Shown here one piece after another: positions 16,416-25,227 of a DNA stretch of 64,000 nt. Both the position numbers and the translations under genes were made by a program. Source of the stretch: an uncultured Clostridia bacterium (GTDB taxonomy: Bacteria; Bacillota; Clostridia; Oscillospirales; Acutalibacteraceae); the NCBI GenBank assembly GCA_944384835.1, contig CALWUU010000007.1, positions 1 to 64,000 on the forward strand, written 5' to 3'. The notes beneath the pieces are model-generated. The model was not told the DNA's origin. It worked only from the letters and a program-made list of their open reading frames with translations, and did no database searches. Each line of letters begins with the position of its first letter. The stretch's first letter is position 1.

Positions 16416-17570
16416 ATGAAATTAGTAAAAAAAGTGACTGCGTTATTGGCGGTTTGCGCACTAGCAATCGGTATGACAGCGTGCGGCACTAACAGCGGTA
16501 GTGAAATTGTGGCAGAAAATGAAAACACAAAAATTACCATGGGAGCCTATGCATATGCCATGTATTCGGCGTATTATGAGGCAAGCTACTATGTGCCTGA
16601 TGCAACTGCATCTATTCTTTCTCAGGAAATTGACGGACAGCCTGCTGAAGACTGGATGAGAGAAAGAGCTTTAGAGAATTTGAAAAGCATGTTCATTGTA
16701 GACGCGAAAGCAGCTGAGTTGGGTATTACATTGACAGATGAAGAGCGTAAGAATATAGATACCAACATGGATTCCTCTTGGAATACCAGCGATGAATCCA
16801 TTCAGCAATTGATGAGTTATGGTGTGACAAAAGAAGGCGTAAAACAACTTTATTATGAGTTTAATACAAAATACACCAAAATATTCCAAACACTTTATGG
16901 AGAAGGCGGTGAAAAGGCTGTTTCCATTGAAGATAAGAAAAATTATTTGATTGAAAATTACACGGATTTTGCTTATTTCACAAAATCTGTATCCAGCCTG
17001 ACAGATGATGAAAAAGCTGCCGCCAAAGAAACATTGGATGCTTATGCTGCGGCCATTAACGATGGTTCCAAAACGATGGAACAAGTAGCGGAAGAGTATA
17101 AAACAGCTGAAAATCTATCATCAGATCCTTTGCAAACAGATATAACAAATTTAACTACAGATACAGAGTATTCTATGTATTATTCTGAAATGGTTACTGC
17201 GCTCAATGAAATGAATTTGGGTGAAGCAAGAGTTGTAGAAACAAGTTCTTCCTACATGCTGGTAGTAAAGAATGACATTAACGCAACTGCTGAGGAAAAA
17301 CTGCAAGATGAAGAATTAGATTTCCAAGTACTGGTTGATTTAAAAAGTGATGAATATATCAGCGATATGACTGCTATGCTGGACAGCTATACAGATTATA
17401 CATTACATGAGGATGTTATCAATCAATTTGATCCGGCTGTATTTGAACAATCCAGCGACACATCTTCTGCTGAGTCTACAGCTGAAAGCAGTGAAACAAG
17501 TGAAGCATCAAGTGAAGAAAGTGTAGCTTCAGAAGATACAACCTCCAGTCAGACAACAACATCTAACTAA
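16416..17570 (+). CDS. PrsA/SurA-like extracytoplasmic folding lipoprotein
   Basis: A 384-aa lipoprotein: basic n-region, hydrophobic helix and lipobox ending MTAC at about residue 24. The middle (about 45-160) is helical with SurA/PrsA-N features (an ALENLKSMFIVDAKAAELGI helix and DEERKNID). A clear parvulin PPIase domain is not visible, so it may be a chaperone without isomerase activity. The last 45 residues are a Ser/Glu/Thr-rich tail. The start is ATG 16416, 8 nt after AGGAGG; an upstream in-frame ATG at 16389 would break the signal peptide. mfd-prsA adjacency is common in Clostridia. It has its own promoter. Confidence 0.72.
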   Translation: MKLVKKVTALLAVCALAIGMTACGTNSGSEIVAENENTKITMGAYAYAMYSAYYEASYYVPDATASILSQEIDGQPAEDWMRERALENLKSMFIVDAKAAELGITLTDEERKNIDTNMDSSWNTSDESIQQLMSYGVTKEGVKQLYYEFNTKYTKIFQTLYGEGGEKAVSIEDKKNYLIENYTDFAYFTKSVSSLTDDEKAAAKETLDAYAAAINDGSKTMEQVAEEYKTAENLSSDPLQTDITNLTTDTEYSMYYSEMVTALNEMNLGEARVVETSSSYMLVVKNDINATAEEKLQDEELDFQVLVDLKSDEYISDMTAMLDSYTDYTLHEDVINQFDPAVFEQSSDTSSAESTAESSETSEASSEESVASEDTTSSQTTTSN

Positions 17571-17612
17571 AATAAAAAATGGATGCATGATCATGCATCC
17601 ATTTTTTATTTT
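17569..17612. terminator. Bidirectional terminator, PrsA-like / asnB
   Basis: A perfect 22+22 bp palindrome with T6 runs on both strands between convergent genes. Confidence 0.92.
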
Positions 17613-17620
17613 ATATTTTA

Positions 17621-19489
17621 TTATTTTGAAAAGTTTGGCATATTGCCGGGTTCATGACCACCGTCTTCAAAATAAATTTCGTACCATACAATAAAAATAA
17701 ATAAGGTCCAAATACGGCGGCTGTAATCGCGCAGTCCATTATAGTGGGTGTCCAAGCAATCAATCAGTTCATCTGTATGAAAGAATTTTTTGGCAATAGG
17801 AGAGGTAAATGCTTCTTTTACAATGTTATAGTATTTTTCATCCTTTAACCATACGCGGGTAGGAACAGGGAAGCCCAGTTTCTTTTTCTCTGCAGTTTCC
17901 ATTGGGAGTCTGCGCTGCGCGGCTTTTCTTAAAGCAACTTTTTTCTGTCCTTTTTGCACACGCAAATGAGTCGGCAGGGAAGCAGCCACTTTAAATACTT
18001 CTTTGTCTAAAAACGGTACGCGCAACTCCAGTGAGTTTGCCATACTCATGCGGTCGGCTTTTAACAGAATATCTCCTACCATCCATAAATTGATATCCAA
18101 ATACTGCATGCGGGTACAGTCATCCAAATGTTTTACACGGTCATAATAAGCCGCAGTTACGCTTTGGGGACGTGTGACGCAATCTTTATTTTTCAAAAGT
18201 TTCAGCTTGTCTTCATATGAAAACATATTGGCATTTCCAATGAAATATTCATTGGTGGGTAATTCGCCTCGAGTTACAAAGCTTTGTCCCTTAAATTGTT
18301 TTTTTGATTTTTGGGCAGTTTCCTTCAGCCAAGTACGCAATCCCTGCGGAAGCTTGCGATAGTTTTTAAATACCAAAGGTTCGTTGTAAACATCATATCC
18401 GCCGAATAGTTCGTCGGCTCCTTCACCGGACAGCACTACTTTTACATGCTCGCTTGCAATCTTAGATACAAAATAAAGCGCAATGCAGGAAGGATCTGCC
18501 AACGGCTGATCCATGTGGTATTGAACATTTTTGATGTTTCCCCAGAATTCATCAGAAGATATTACTTTATAATGATGGTCCAATCCAACAATATCAGCAG
18601 TACGTTTTGCAAAGTCGATTTCGTTATATTTTTCTCCGAAATCAAATCCCACCGTAAAAGCTTTTTGTCCCGGAAAGTAAGTAGAAACATAGCTGGAATC
18701 CACACCGCTGGAAAGGAAGCAGCCCACTTCCACATCACTGATTTTATGGGTATCCACAGAATTTGCAAATACTTGTTCAATTTTATCAACTGCTTGTGCT
18801 TCAGTCATGTCGTTTTGTGGCTGGAACATAGCTTCCCAATAGCGGGTAGTGGTTATTTTTCCGTTTTTATACCATAAATAATGTCCGGGAAGCAAACAGT
18901 ATACATTTTCAAAAAACGTTTGTGGAGGCACTGCGTATTGGAAGGAAAGATAGTTGTTTAACGTATCATAATTAAATTTTTTCTCAAATCCCGGGAACTG
19001 TAAAATACTTTTGATTTCAGAGCCGTATACCAAATGGTCGCCTACTTTTGTATAATGCATTGGTTTGATGCCAAAAAAATCTCTAGCGATGAATAACGAC
19101 TTGTCTACCGTATTCCAAATTGCAAAACCAAACATACCGCGCAGCCGGTTTAACAGTCCTTCGCGCCATTCCTCAAAACCATGAATTAATACTTCAGAGT
19201 CTGTATGTGTAGCAAAAATATGCCCTTTTCGCTGCAGTTCTTCACGTAATTCCTTATAGTTGTAGATTTCGCCGTTAAAAGTCAATACAAGGGTTTTATC
19301 TTCATTGAAAATCGGCTGGTCTCCTGCTTCCAAATCAATAATACTCAAACGGCGAAAACCCATTGAAATTTCCGGATTGGAAAAGTATCCGCAGCTGTCA
19401 GGACCACGGTGAATAATTTTATCCGCCATCTCTTTTAGTACTCGGTCACGGTTTAAAAGTTCTCCCGTAAATCCGCATATTCCACACAT
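17621..19489 (-). CDS. asnB: Asparagine synthetase B (glutamine-hydrolysing)
   Basis: Converts Asp, Gln and ATP to Asn and Glu. The N-terminal class II amidotransferase starts MCGICGF with Cys2 as nucleophile, and has HRGPDSCGYF and NGEIYNYKELR. The synthetase domain has the pyrophosphatase loop LSSGVDSSY, GEGADELFGGY and RADRMSMANSLELRVPFLD. At 622 aa it is of normal length. Start ATG 19489 is preceded by AGGAGG. It is the last gene of mnmA-cpxC-asnB (26-bp gap). Some AsnB proteins amidate diaminopimelate in the cell wall instead of Asp; sequence alone does not decide. Confidence 0.93.
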   Translation of the reverse strand: MCGICGFTGELLNRDRVLKEMADKIIHRGPDSCGYFSNPEISMGFRRLSIIDLEAGDQPIFNEDKTLVLTFNGEIYNYKELREELQRKGHIFATHTDSEVLIHGFEEWREGLLNRLRGMFGFAIWNTVDKSLFIARDFFGIKPMHYTKVGDHLVYGSEIKSILQFPGFEKKFNYDTLNNYLSFQYAVPPQTFFENVYCLLPGHYLWYKNGKITTTRYWEAMFQPQNDMTEAQAVDKIEQVFANSVDTHKISDVEVGCFLSSGVDSSYVSTYFPGQKAFTVGFDFGEKYNEIDFAKRTADIVGLDHHYKVISSDEFWGNIKNVQYHMDQPLADPSCIALYFVSKIASEHVKVVLSGEGADELFGGYDVYNEPLVFKNYRKLPQGLRTWLKETAQKSKKQFKGQSFVTRGELPTNEYFIGNANMFSYEDKLKLLKNKDCVTRPQSVTAAYYDRVKHLDDCTRMQYLDINLWMVGDILLKADRMSMANSLELRVPFLDKEVFKVAASLPTHLRVQKGQKKVALRKAAQRRLPMETAEKKKLGFPVPTRVWLKDEKYYNIVKEAFTSPIAKKFFHTDELIDCLDTHYNGLRDYSRRIWTLFIFIVWYEIYFEDGGHEPGNMPNFSK

Positions 19490-19515
19490 AACTTTAAATC
19501 CTCCTAAGTGTCTCC

Positions 19516-20199
19516 TTATTGGTTGCTTTCTGCTTGCTCTTTCTGCTGTTCTTCCTGCATATGCCGGTGTGCTGCCAAAATTTCTTGTGCAATATGGTTG
19601 TCAATGCGAAGAAAGGCGTTTGGTTCTTTCGTTACAATTGATTCTACAATTTCTAAAGATGCCTGATAAACATCCATTTTAATTCCTTGATAAACTGGCG
19701 GGTCTTCTTCATTAAGATAAAAGACATATTCGATGGTATTTTTGTCATGATCAATACCACAATAAAAGCTTTTTTCCGGTGCAACACCCCATTTTGAGGT
19801 TACCACTTGCGTAAGCGCTGTTTTTACAAGTTCTGTAGCGTAATCATTTAAGCCCTCTTCCAGAATCAGTACCTTTTCTTTTAACTCCTCAATATTTGCA
19901 ACAATGCGTTTTTTTATATGTTCCAAACCATCTACCGGAATCTGCTCTAATACGGCAGGGTCTTCATCTTTTGGCTGAACATAAATTATAAACTTACGTA
20001 TTTTATCTTGGTAAAGGCAGGAATACACCATTTGTGTTTCATAGTTACAGGCGCCGCATCTCCATAAAAATAAACTTTCGTCCAAAATTTTGTCACGCAT
20101 TTCCCTATCTGTGGGAATTACAATGGAAGGGTATGCGGTGAATTCTTCCAGAATGCCGCAGCTGGGGCATCCTACTATTTTATTCATGCTTTTTGCCAT
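19516..20199 (-). CDS. CpXC-domain zinc-ribbon protein
   Basis: A 227-aa cytosolic protein of unknown role. The N-terminal CpXC domain (PF14353) shows CPSCG at about residue 12 and a second pair, RCGACNYE, at about 48, a likely zinc ribbon. The rest is predicted helical and acidic. The start is ATG 20199 (MAKSMNK), 8 nt after AAAGGTGG; GTG at 20211 overlaps that site. It sits 39 bp after mnmA and 26 bp before asnB, so it is probably co-transcribed, but no functional link is established. Confidence 0.75.
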   Translation of the reverse strand: MAKSMNKIVGCPSCGILEEFTAYPSIVIPTDREMRDKILDESLFLWRCGACNYETQMVYSCLYQDKIRKFIIYVQPKDEDPAVLEQIPVDGLEHIKKRIVANIEELKEKVLILEEGLNDYATELVKTALTQVVTSKWGVAPEKSFYCGIDHDKNTIEYVFYLNEEDPPVYQGIKMDVYQASLEIVESIVTKEPNAFLRIDNHIAQEILAAHRHMQEEQQKEQAESNQ

Positions 20200-20238
20200 A
20201 AAGGGCACCACCTTTAGTTTATAATTAAAATAGAAATT

Positions 20239-21318
20239 CTATGCATTGTTATTGAAAATTGTTCCGCCGCCTATCACAGTATCCCCGTCATAAAATACAA
20301 CGGCTTGTCCCGGTGTAATGGAACGCTGAGGTTCATCGAATGTGACCTGTACCAGACCGTTTTCCAGCGGTGATAACATTGCCGGTGCGGGAGGAGCCTG
20401 ATAGCGTGTTTTTGCGGTTGCTCTCAAAGGTTCCGTTAAACATTCAATGGAAATCCAATTGATATCTCCCGCGATTAATTGCTGTGTATATTGGCTGCCT
20501 GCCTTGCCCAATACAATTTGGTTATGTGCCGCGTCTATTTTGGTAACAAACATCGGTTCTCCAAATGCAATGCCAAGACCTTTTCTTTGTCCTATGGTAT
20601 AATGTGCAATTCCTTTATGTGTACCGAGAACGGTTCCGTTTTCGTCTACAAACTGCCCTGGTTTGGCTTTCTGACCGGTGTAGCGTTCGATAAAACCGGC
20701 GTAATCTTTGTCGGGAACAAAGCAAATTTCTTGACTGTCGGGTTTGTTAGCAACAACAAGACCTGCTTCCTGTGCAATGGCACGAATTTGCGGCTTTGTA
20801 TAAGATGCAAGAGGTAATAAAGTATGTTCAAGCTGGAACTGTGTGAGAGAATATAACACGTAGCTTTGATCTTTTGCAGCAGGCGCTTTTTTCAGCAGCC
20901 AGCGTCCCTGTTCATTTTGTTCAATACAAGCGTAATGTCCTGTTGCAATGTAATCAAATCCCAGTTCTATTGCACGTTTCATCATTGCGTTAAATTTTAC
21001 ATGACGGTTGCATGCAATACAAGGATTTGGCGTACGGCCTTGTTCGTATTCTTTTACAAAATAATCGATTACGGTTTCTTCAAAGATATCTGTAAAGTTA
21101 AATACAAGATGCTCTATGCCCAGTTTATAGGCAACTCTTCTGGCATCGTCAATATCGTCAATAGAACAGCATCCTCCGGAAACGCATTGCTCCATGTAAC
21201 GGTCCGGTCTCAAACGGAGGGTAACGCCTGTTACATCATACCCTGCATTTCTCAATAACAAAGCGGCGACAGAGCTGTCTACACCGCCGCTCATTCCTAA
21301 CATTACTTTTTTTTTCAT
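20239..21318 (-). CDS. mnmA: tRNA-specific 2-thiouridylase
   Basis: Thiolates U34 of tRNA for Lys, Glu and Gln with a persulphide from a cysteine desulphurase. P-loop GMSGGVDSSVAALLL at the N-terminus; the two catalytic cysteines are in NPCIACNRHVKF and EICFVPDKDYAGF, with GHYA and KDQSYVLYSL between. At 359 aa it is full length. Start ATG 21318 has a weak AAAGGCAG site. It heads mnmA-cpxC-asnB, separated from the upstream acidic protein by a terminator. Confidence 0.95.
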   Translation of the reverse strand: MKKKVMLGMSGGVDSSVAALLLRNAGYDVTGVTLRLRPDRYMEQCVSGGCCSIDDIDDARRVAYKLGIEHLVFNFTDIFEETVIDYFVKEYEQGRTPNPCIACNRHVKFNAMMKRAIELGFDYIATGHYACIEQNEQGRWLLKKAPAAKDQSYVLYSLTQFQLEHTLLPLASYTKPQIRAIAQEAGLVVANKPDSQEICFVPDKDYAGFIERYTGQKAKPGQFVDENGTVLGTHKGIAHYTIGQRKGLGIAFGEPMFVTKIDAAHNQIVLGKAGSQYTQQLIAGDINWISIECLTEPLRATAKTRYQAPPAPAMLSPLENGLVQVTFDEPQRSITPGQAVVFYDGDTVIGGGTIFNNNA

Positions 21319-21357
21319 ATAATTACTGCCTTTTACATTTTCTGTACTGCACTCTTT

Positions 21358-21396
21358 AAAATAGACCGAAACAGGCTCAGCCTCGGTCTATTTTTT
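21358..21396 (-). terminator. Terminator after the acidic hypothetical protein
   Basis: A 12-bp stem (21358-21369 with 21383-21394) and a 13-nt loop in the gap before mnmA. The strongest T-run is on the plus strand, so minus-strand efficiency is uncertain. Confidence 0.6.
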
Positions 21397-21402
21397 AGAT
21401 TT

Positions 21403-22017
21403 TTATTTTTCTGTATCTCCAAATGGGTGGATAAGATTATCTTTAATAATTGGAATTTGATTTTCTTCCTCTGAAGCGGCTTCACTTTCGGAAGATTCTT
21501 TTTTATAATCTTCGCCGCAACTGCCGTGAACATCACAAATGTTATTGACGATTTCCTCATCGGACGGAAAGTCACTGCTGTTTAGCGTATCTTGTGCAGA
21601 AACTTCCTTGTCTGCGGCAATTTCATGATTTGTGGTTTCGGTATAATCCCAGGAGGAAGCTTCTTCTGCATTTTCACAACTGGTAAAGCCCAAATCTTCA
21701 CATGCAGACTCAAAATCCTCATCACAGAAAAAGTCTTCCGCATCAATGGTTAATTCATCTAATTTTGTAAGAGCACGGTCAATGCGGTTATTTGCGTGTT
21801 CTACCGCTTTACAGTAAAATTCTGTTTCTTCATTTTCTTCTTGGCGTAAATGGTTAAAATAATACTTGCCCAGTGCGATATAAGCTTGGTTTGCTTTTGT
21901 TTCTTCTTCACGAATTACATATTTAATGCGGTTAATCAGATTGTTTTTACGATTCTTTTCTACGATTAAGCTCACAGCAGATGAAAATCCTTGATAGACG
22001 TTATGTAAAATACGCAT
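21403..22017 (-). CDS. Hypothetical acidic protein
   Basis: A 204-aa protein with no recognised family. Residues 1-100 are mostly helical and basic at first (LIVEKNRKNNLINRIKYVIREEETK), with regularly spaced Lys/Glu suggesting a helical bundle. The second half is very acidic, low-complexity and rich in Ser/Glu/Asp with scattered Cys. No signal peptide or membrane helix. It is transcribed alone, followed by a terminator. Confidence 0.6.
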   Translation of the reverse strand: MRILHNVYQGFSSAVSLIVEKNRKNNLINRIKYVIREEETKANQAYIALGKYYFNHLRQEENEETEFYCKAVEHANNRIDRALTKLDELTIDAEDFFCDEDFESACEDLGFTSCENAEEASSWDYTETTNHEIAADKEVSAQDTLNSSDFPSDEEIVNNICDVHGSCGEDYKKESSESEAASEEENQIPIIKDNLIHPFGDTEK

Positions 22018-22246
22018 GATTCCTCACTATTCTCTGCCAATGGTGTAATTTGTGCGTGGGGGTATTATAGTAATCATATTGTTTGTTGGCAGTCAAACCA
22101 TATGATAATAGTACAAATTATAATTATACAGAACTATTATAACGCATATGAAATAAAAAAAACAGGGGTTTTCTTCTAAATTTGCGTATATGATAAAAAT
22201 TTACATTCTATATACAGTATGTTGGAAAAGTTGTTCGCTTTATTCG

Positions 22247-22274
22247 TTGCCTTTATAGATTCACATGATATAAT
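22247..22274 (+). promoter_or_regulatory. Promoter of the sigma-like gene pair
   Basis: TTGCCT (22247-22252), 16 bp, TATAAT (22269-22274), about 43 bp before the first start. The rest of the gap 22018-22246 shows nothing recognisable. Confidence 0.6.
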
Positions 22275-22316
22275 GAAAAATAAAAGAACATATGTTCTGA
22301 AGGGTGTGAAAAAAGT

Positions 22317-22628
22317 TTGGAAGATACACAATGGGCCAATGCTTATTTGCAGCAGGCGAATACCATTCGTTTTTATATAAAAGCATTAAAACAGCAGCTA
22401 AATTGCGCCGATTGCCTAGAGCAAGATTTTGTAAAAGCACGTATAGATATGCTGTACGGAATGTATTTGGATTGTAAACATACGGGAAACTTTTTATATA
22501 AACGCGCGCAGGTAAAAGAAGTATTGAAACAGGAAAGGAGAGATAGAGCACATGTCAAAAAGGTTACTGAACTTGGATACCGTGACAGAGAGCATATTTG
22601 GAATACAACAGTATCAATATCAAAATGA
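22317..22628 (+). CDS. Hypothetical protein upstream of a sigma-like regulator
   Basis: A 103-aa, mostly helical, basic protein from a TTG start (22317) with AAGGGTGTG about 8 nt upstream. Helical core AYLQQANTIRFYIKALKQQLN with Cys at about 29 and 32 (NCADC). Its last 77 nt overlap the next gene in another frame, far more than usual coupling, so its C-terminus (LGYRDREHIWNTTVSISK) may be shadow of the neighbour. The layout resembles phage pairs in which a short helical protein precedes a sigma-region-4 protein. Function unknown. Confidence 0.55.
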   Translation: MEDTQWANAYLQQANTIRFYIKALKQQLNCADCLEQDFVKARIDMLYGMYLDCKHTGNFLYKRAQVKEVLKQERRDRAHVKKVTELGYRDREHIWNTTVSISK

Positions 22629-22863
22629 TTCACAAACGGATACAGAATATCGCCGGATGCTGAAGGTGCTGACCAAAGCTATGCAGGAAGAACTGACAAA
22701 AAGACAGTATGATTGTATGTATGCCCATTATTTCGAAAATAAGACACAATCCCAGATTGCAAAAGAAATGGGGATTGGAGCGCCTACTGTAAATAAACAT
22801 ATAAAAAAAGCAAAAGAACGTTTATTAAAGGTAATGAGATATTCTTTCAGGAGACTGCAATGA
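22552..22863 (+). CDS. Sigma-70 region 4-like DNA-binding protein
   Basis: A 103-aa protein with only a region-4 helix-turn-helix: LTKRQYDCMYAHYF, then the turn NKTQSQIAKEMGIGAP and recognition helix TVNKHIKKAKERLLK (about 49-95). No region 2 is present, so it cannot bind a -10 element like a full sigma factor. Start ATG 22552 follows AAAGGAGAG at 11 nt. It is similar in build to small phage late regulators (ArpU/RinA-type) or sigma-like activators. It is followed by a strong terminator, forming a two-gene unit with the overlapping ORF upstream. Confidence 0.78.
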   Translation: MSKRLLNLDTVTESIFGIQQYQYQNDSQTDTEYRRMLKVLTKAMQEELTKRQYDCMYAHYFENKTQSQIAKEMGIGAPTVNKHIKKAKERLLKVMRYSFRRLQ

Positions 22864-22891
22864 TTAAAATAAGCTTTTTTAGGTGCTATGC

Positions 22892-22931
22892 AATGAAGAA
22901 CTCTTGTATAAACATACAAGAGTTCTTCATT
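22892..22931. terminator. Terminator after the sigma-like gene
   Basis: A perfect 18-bp stem (22892-22909 with 22914-22931) and a 4-nt loop; it also terminates the convergent 51-aa gene. Confidence 0.85.
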
Positions 22932-22968
22932 TAAACAGCAGAATGATATCAGGAATTACACTTTGCCA

Positions 22969-23124
22969 TTATTTTTTAAATACTAAGATTGCTTTTGCAG
23001 TTCCTGTAATTGACATAGTAACTAACTCATAGCCGTCTTTTAACATTTCGTTGGATTTTTCTTCTACTTTTTGAGCCATATCCCCCGCTTTTGGCGAATA
23101 TTCTATAACAACTGCTCTATACAT
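22969..23124 (-). CDS. Small DUF4177-like protein (51 aa)
   Basis: ATG 23124 with AAAGGAAG 9 nt upstream, stop at 22969-22971. The sequence MYRAVVIEYS, then EEKSNEMLKDGYELVTMSIT and the end TGTAKAILVFKK resembles short DUF4177-type proteins (beta-helix-beta, 'GWELV' centre); the assignment is tentative. No signal or membrane helix. Function unknown. Confidence 0.65.
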   Translation of the reverse strand: MYRAVVIEYSPKAGDMAQKVEEKSNEMLKDGYELVTMSITGTAKAILVFKK

Positions 23125-23191
23125 TTTTATCTGCTTCCTTTCTTCTAAACTTTTTCACATCATCACTAAATGTGCTGATGGATACAACTGC

Positions 23192-23914
23192 TTATTGACT
23201 GGAAGATATATTGTATGAAAAGAATCCATATCCCATTTCTTTGTTATAAAGTCCGTAACAGTCCAATGTTTCTTGAGAAGAATCAACACCAACGCTGCCG
23301 TAGCCCCATTGTATGAATTCTTCCGTTAACGTGTTCACGGGCGTTTGAGGCAGATAAAATAAAAATTCTGTTCCATTTTCTAATCCATACGGATCAGCTG
23401 CTATATAACGAATGTTATTTTCAATCCATTCTTCGCCTTCTGTGTTTTTGGTGGTTATTTTCTTCAATGTGAAAGAATAGGTGGTATCATCAATTTGTTT
23501 GATGTTATCAAACTTTCCGCTAAACTCACAAATATAAGCTGTACCATTTGGATAACCGTCACCTACTATACCCATTTCGGAATCTCTGTAACTTCCTTCA
23601 AAGGAACCGTCGCTGTTTAATGTCATAGAAGTACCCCAGCCTCCGGCTCCGCTGGAAAAAACCAATTCCAATGGTTGTGTAATGGGCAGTTCAGCAGTAT
23701 TTGTTTCCTTTGATTCTGAAGTGGCGGATTCGTCTGAGCTTACCCCTTGGATATGCTCAGATGAAGAGTTGTCTGCTGTGTTTTCTGATACAATTTCAGC
23801 GCTTTCAGACGATGTTGTTTGTTGGTTGTTTCCACTGCATCCGCTTAACACGCCGATACCTGCTGCTAAGCACATCAACGCGGCGATTATTTTTAGCATA
23901 CTTGGTTTTGTCAT
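23192..23914 (-). CDS. Lipoprotein of unknown function
   Basis: A 240-aa lipoprotein: signal helix ending GVLSGC at about residue 26, then a 50-residue Ser/Glu/Thr linker, then a folded domain (about 78-240) starting LELVFSSGAGGWGTSMTLNSDGSFEGSYRD. The 'GGWGT..L..DGSF.G.y.D' pattern recalls a class of clostridial lipoproteins of unknown function. Start ATG 23914; AAGGAGG lies about 12 nt upstream, slightly far. It is separated from the upstream HAD gene by a terminator. Confidence 0.72.
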   Translation of the reverse strand: MTKPSMLKIIAALMCLAAGIGVLSGCSGNNQQTTSSESAEIVSENTADNSSSEHIQGVSSDESATSESKETNTAELPITQPLELVFSSGAGGWGTSMTLNSDGSFEGSYRDSEMGIVGDGYPNGTAYICEFSGKFDNIKQIDDTTYSFTLKKITTKNTEGEEWIENNIRYIAADPYGLENGTEFLFYLPQTPVNTLTEEFIQWGYGSVGVDSSQETLDCYGLYNKEMGYGFFSYNISSSQ

Positions 23915-24032
23915 AACATCTATACCTCCTTATGTGCTTCAATTCCTTTGTTTACTAATTTTATTATAGCACTTTGTTTCAGTGATAAACAAGATAAAAC
24001 TGTATGTCAAAACCTTAATGCATTTGGACAGC

Positions 24033-24074
24033 ATTAAGAGCATCAAACACAAATGTGCTTTTGATGCTCTTAAT
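24033..24074 (-). terminator. Terminator of the thioesterase/HAD pair
   Basis: A perfect 15-bp stem (24033-24047 with 24060-24074). Confidence 0.75.
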
Positions 24075-24099
24075 ATATTGTAACTATATTCTGTTTGCT

Positions 24100-24771
24100 T
24101 TATAAATGCAGATTAGGGAGAAGGATAGATTGTAAATCTTTTGCTGTTTCCGCAAATTGTGTTGCGCCTTCCCGCTCCATTTCTTCACGGGTGCCATAGC
24201 CGTATAATACACCGATAAAGTTTGTATTCGCATGTTTTGCGCCATGTGCGTCAAAATGAGTATCGCCAATCATAACAGCATTGCTTGGCTTTGTATTACA
24301 GTGGATCAGACCTTTTTCAATCAGTTCTGTTTTATTGCTGTGCCGCTCGTCTAAATCTGCACCGGCCATATAATCTAAAAATGGAGTAACCTTTAAATGG
24401 TCCAGCACAATTTTAGCCATTGGTTCCGGTTTGGAAGTCGCAACACACAGTTTTGCTCCGTTTTCTTTTAAATTTTGCAGCAATTCCATGATATAAGGAA
24501 ATGTACTGTTATTGTAAATGCCTCCGTTTAAATAAACGTCTCTGTAATGGGCAACGCCGATGTCGGCTTCTTCCTGTGTCATGCCGCAAAAATGAATAAA
24601 GCTGTGGCATAAAGGGGGACCTATAAATTTCCGTAATGTGGCCTCGTCAGGGAGGGGTTTATTCATACGCTGCAAGGCGGCAGTTACACATTGAAATACT
24701 CCTGGAGCAGATTGTGCCAAGGTACCGTCTAAATCAAAAATAACTGTTTCAAATGGTAATACTTGTTTCAT
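24100..24771 (-). CDS. HAD-superfamily phosphatase (Gph/PpaX-like)
   Basis: A 223-aa subclass I HAD hydrolase. Motif I FDLDGTLAQSAPG with nucleophile Asp at about 13; motif II VATSKPEP; motif III Lys in the SNKTELI region; motif IV GDTHFDAHGA. A four-helix cap is inserted after motif I. It resembles phosphoglycolate phosphatases, but substrate is not predictable. Its ATG overlaps the thioesterase stop by 4 bp (ATGA), with GGAGG inside that gene, so the two are coupled. Confidence 0.88.
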   Translation of the reverse strand: MKQVLPFETVIFDLDGTLAQSAPGVFQCVTAALQRMNKPLPDEATLRKFIGPPLCHSFIHFCGMTQEEADIGVAHYRDVYLNGGIYNNSTFPYIMELLQNLKENGAKLCVATSKPEPMAKIVLDHLKVTPFLDYMAGADLDERHSNKTELIEKGLIHCNTKPSNAVMIGDTHFDAHGAKHANTNFIGVLYGYGTREEMEREGATQFAETAKDLQSILLPNLHL

Positions 24772-25181
24772 AGCGCCTCCAAAGACGATTGGGCTTTCCG
24801 GTCTGATGCTTTTTTTGCAAAGCTTTCCTTTTTTACACTCACACGGGTATGTGTACCGGTGGCAATCACACCTGCGTTGTCCGTTGCAGTTAGTTTAAAT
24901 TCAAAAAAGCGTCCGTCCGCTTTTGTCAATTCAGCTTCAGCCGTGACGGTTACCCCTTGAGCTGTTGGACATAAATGCTGCACACAAATTTCAGAGCCGA
25001 CGGTTGTATAAATATCTTCAATATAGCGTGCTGCAAGATCGCACGCAGCGCCTTCCATTAATGCGGCGACCATAGGGGTAGCCAAAACGTCAACAGTGCC
25101 GCTGCCAACGCTGGAAGCCAATTGATCTTTTGTTACAGTCAGTTGTCTGGTTGCTTTTGCTCCGATTTCAGGGTTGCTCAT
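24768..25181 (-). CDS. FlK-like hot-dog thioesterase
   Basis: A 137-aa hot-dog fold protein of the thioesterase/FlK group: KDQLASSVGSGTVDVLATPMVAALMEGAA contains the family's Thr and catalytic Glu on the central helix, and GTHTRVSV near the end has the catalytic His. Such enzymes cleave acyl-CoA thioesters, sometimes toxic or dead-end CoA esters; the native substrate here is unknown. Start ATG 25181 follows AAAAGGAG. It is translationally coupled to the HAD phosphatase. Confidence 0.8.
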   Translation of the reverse strand: MSNPEIGAKATRQLTVTKDQLASSVGSGTVDVLATPMVAALMEGAACDLAARYIEDIYTTVGSEICVQHLCPTAQGVTVTAEAELTKADGRFFEFKLTATDNAGVIATGTHTRVSVKKESFAKKASDRKAQSSLEAL

Positions 25182-25227
25182 AGTGGATGGCTCCTTTTCT
25201 ATTGATTTCTTATAAAAGTGTTAAAAA

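Noticed and set aside
20479..21258. 112- and 130-aa plus-strand frames over mnmA
   Set aside because: Antisense to the mnmA catalytic region; Cys-rich by complementarity.
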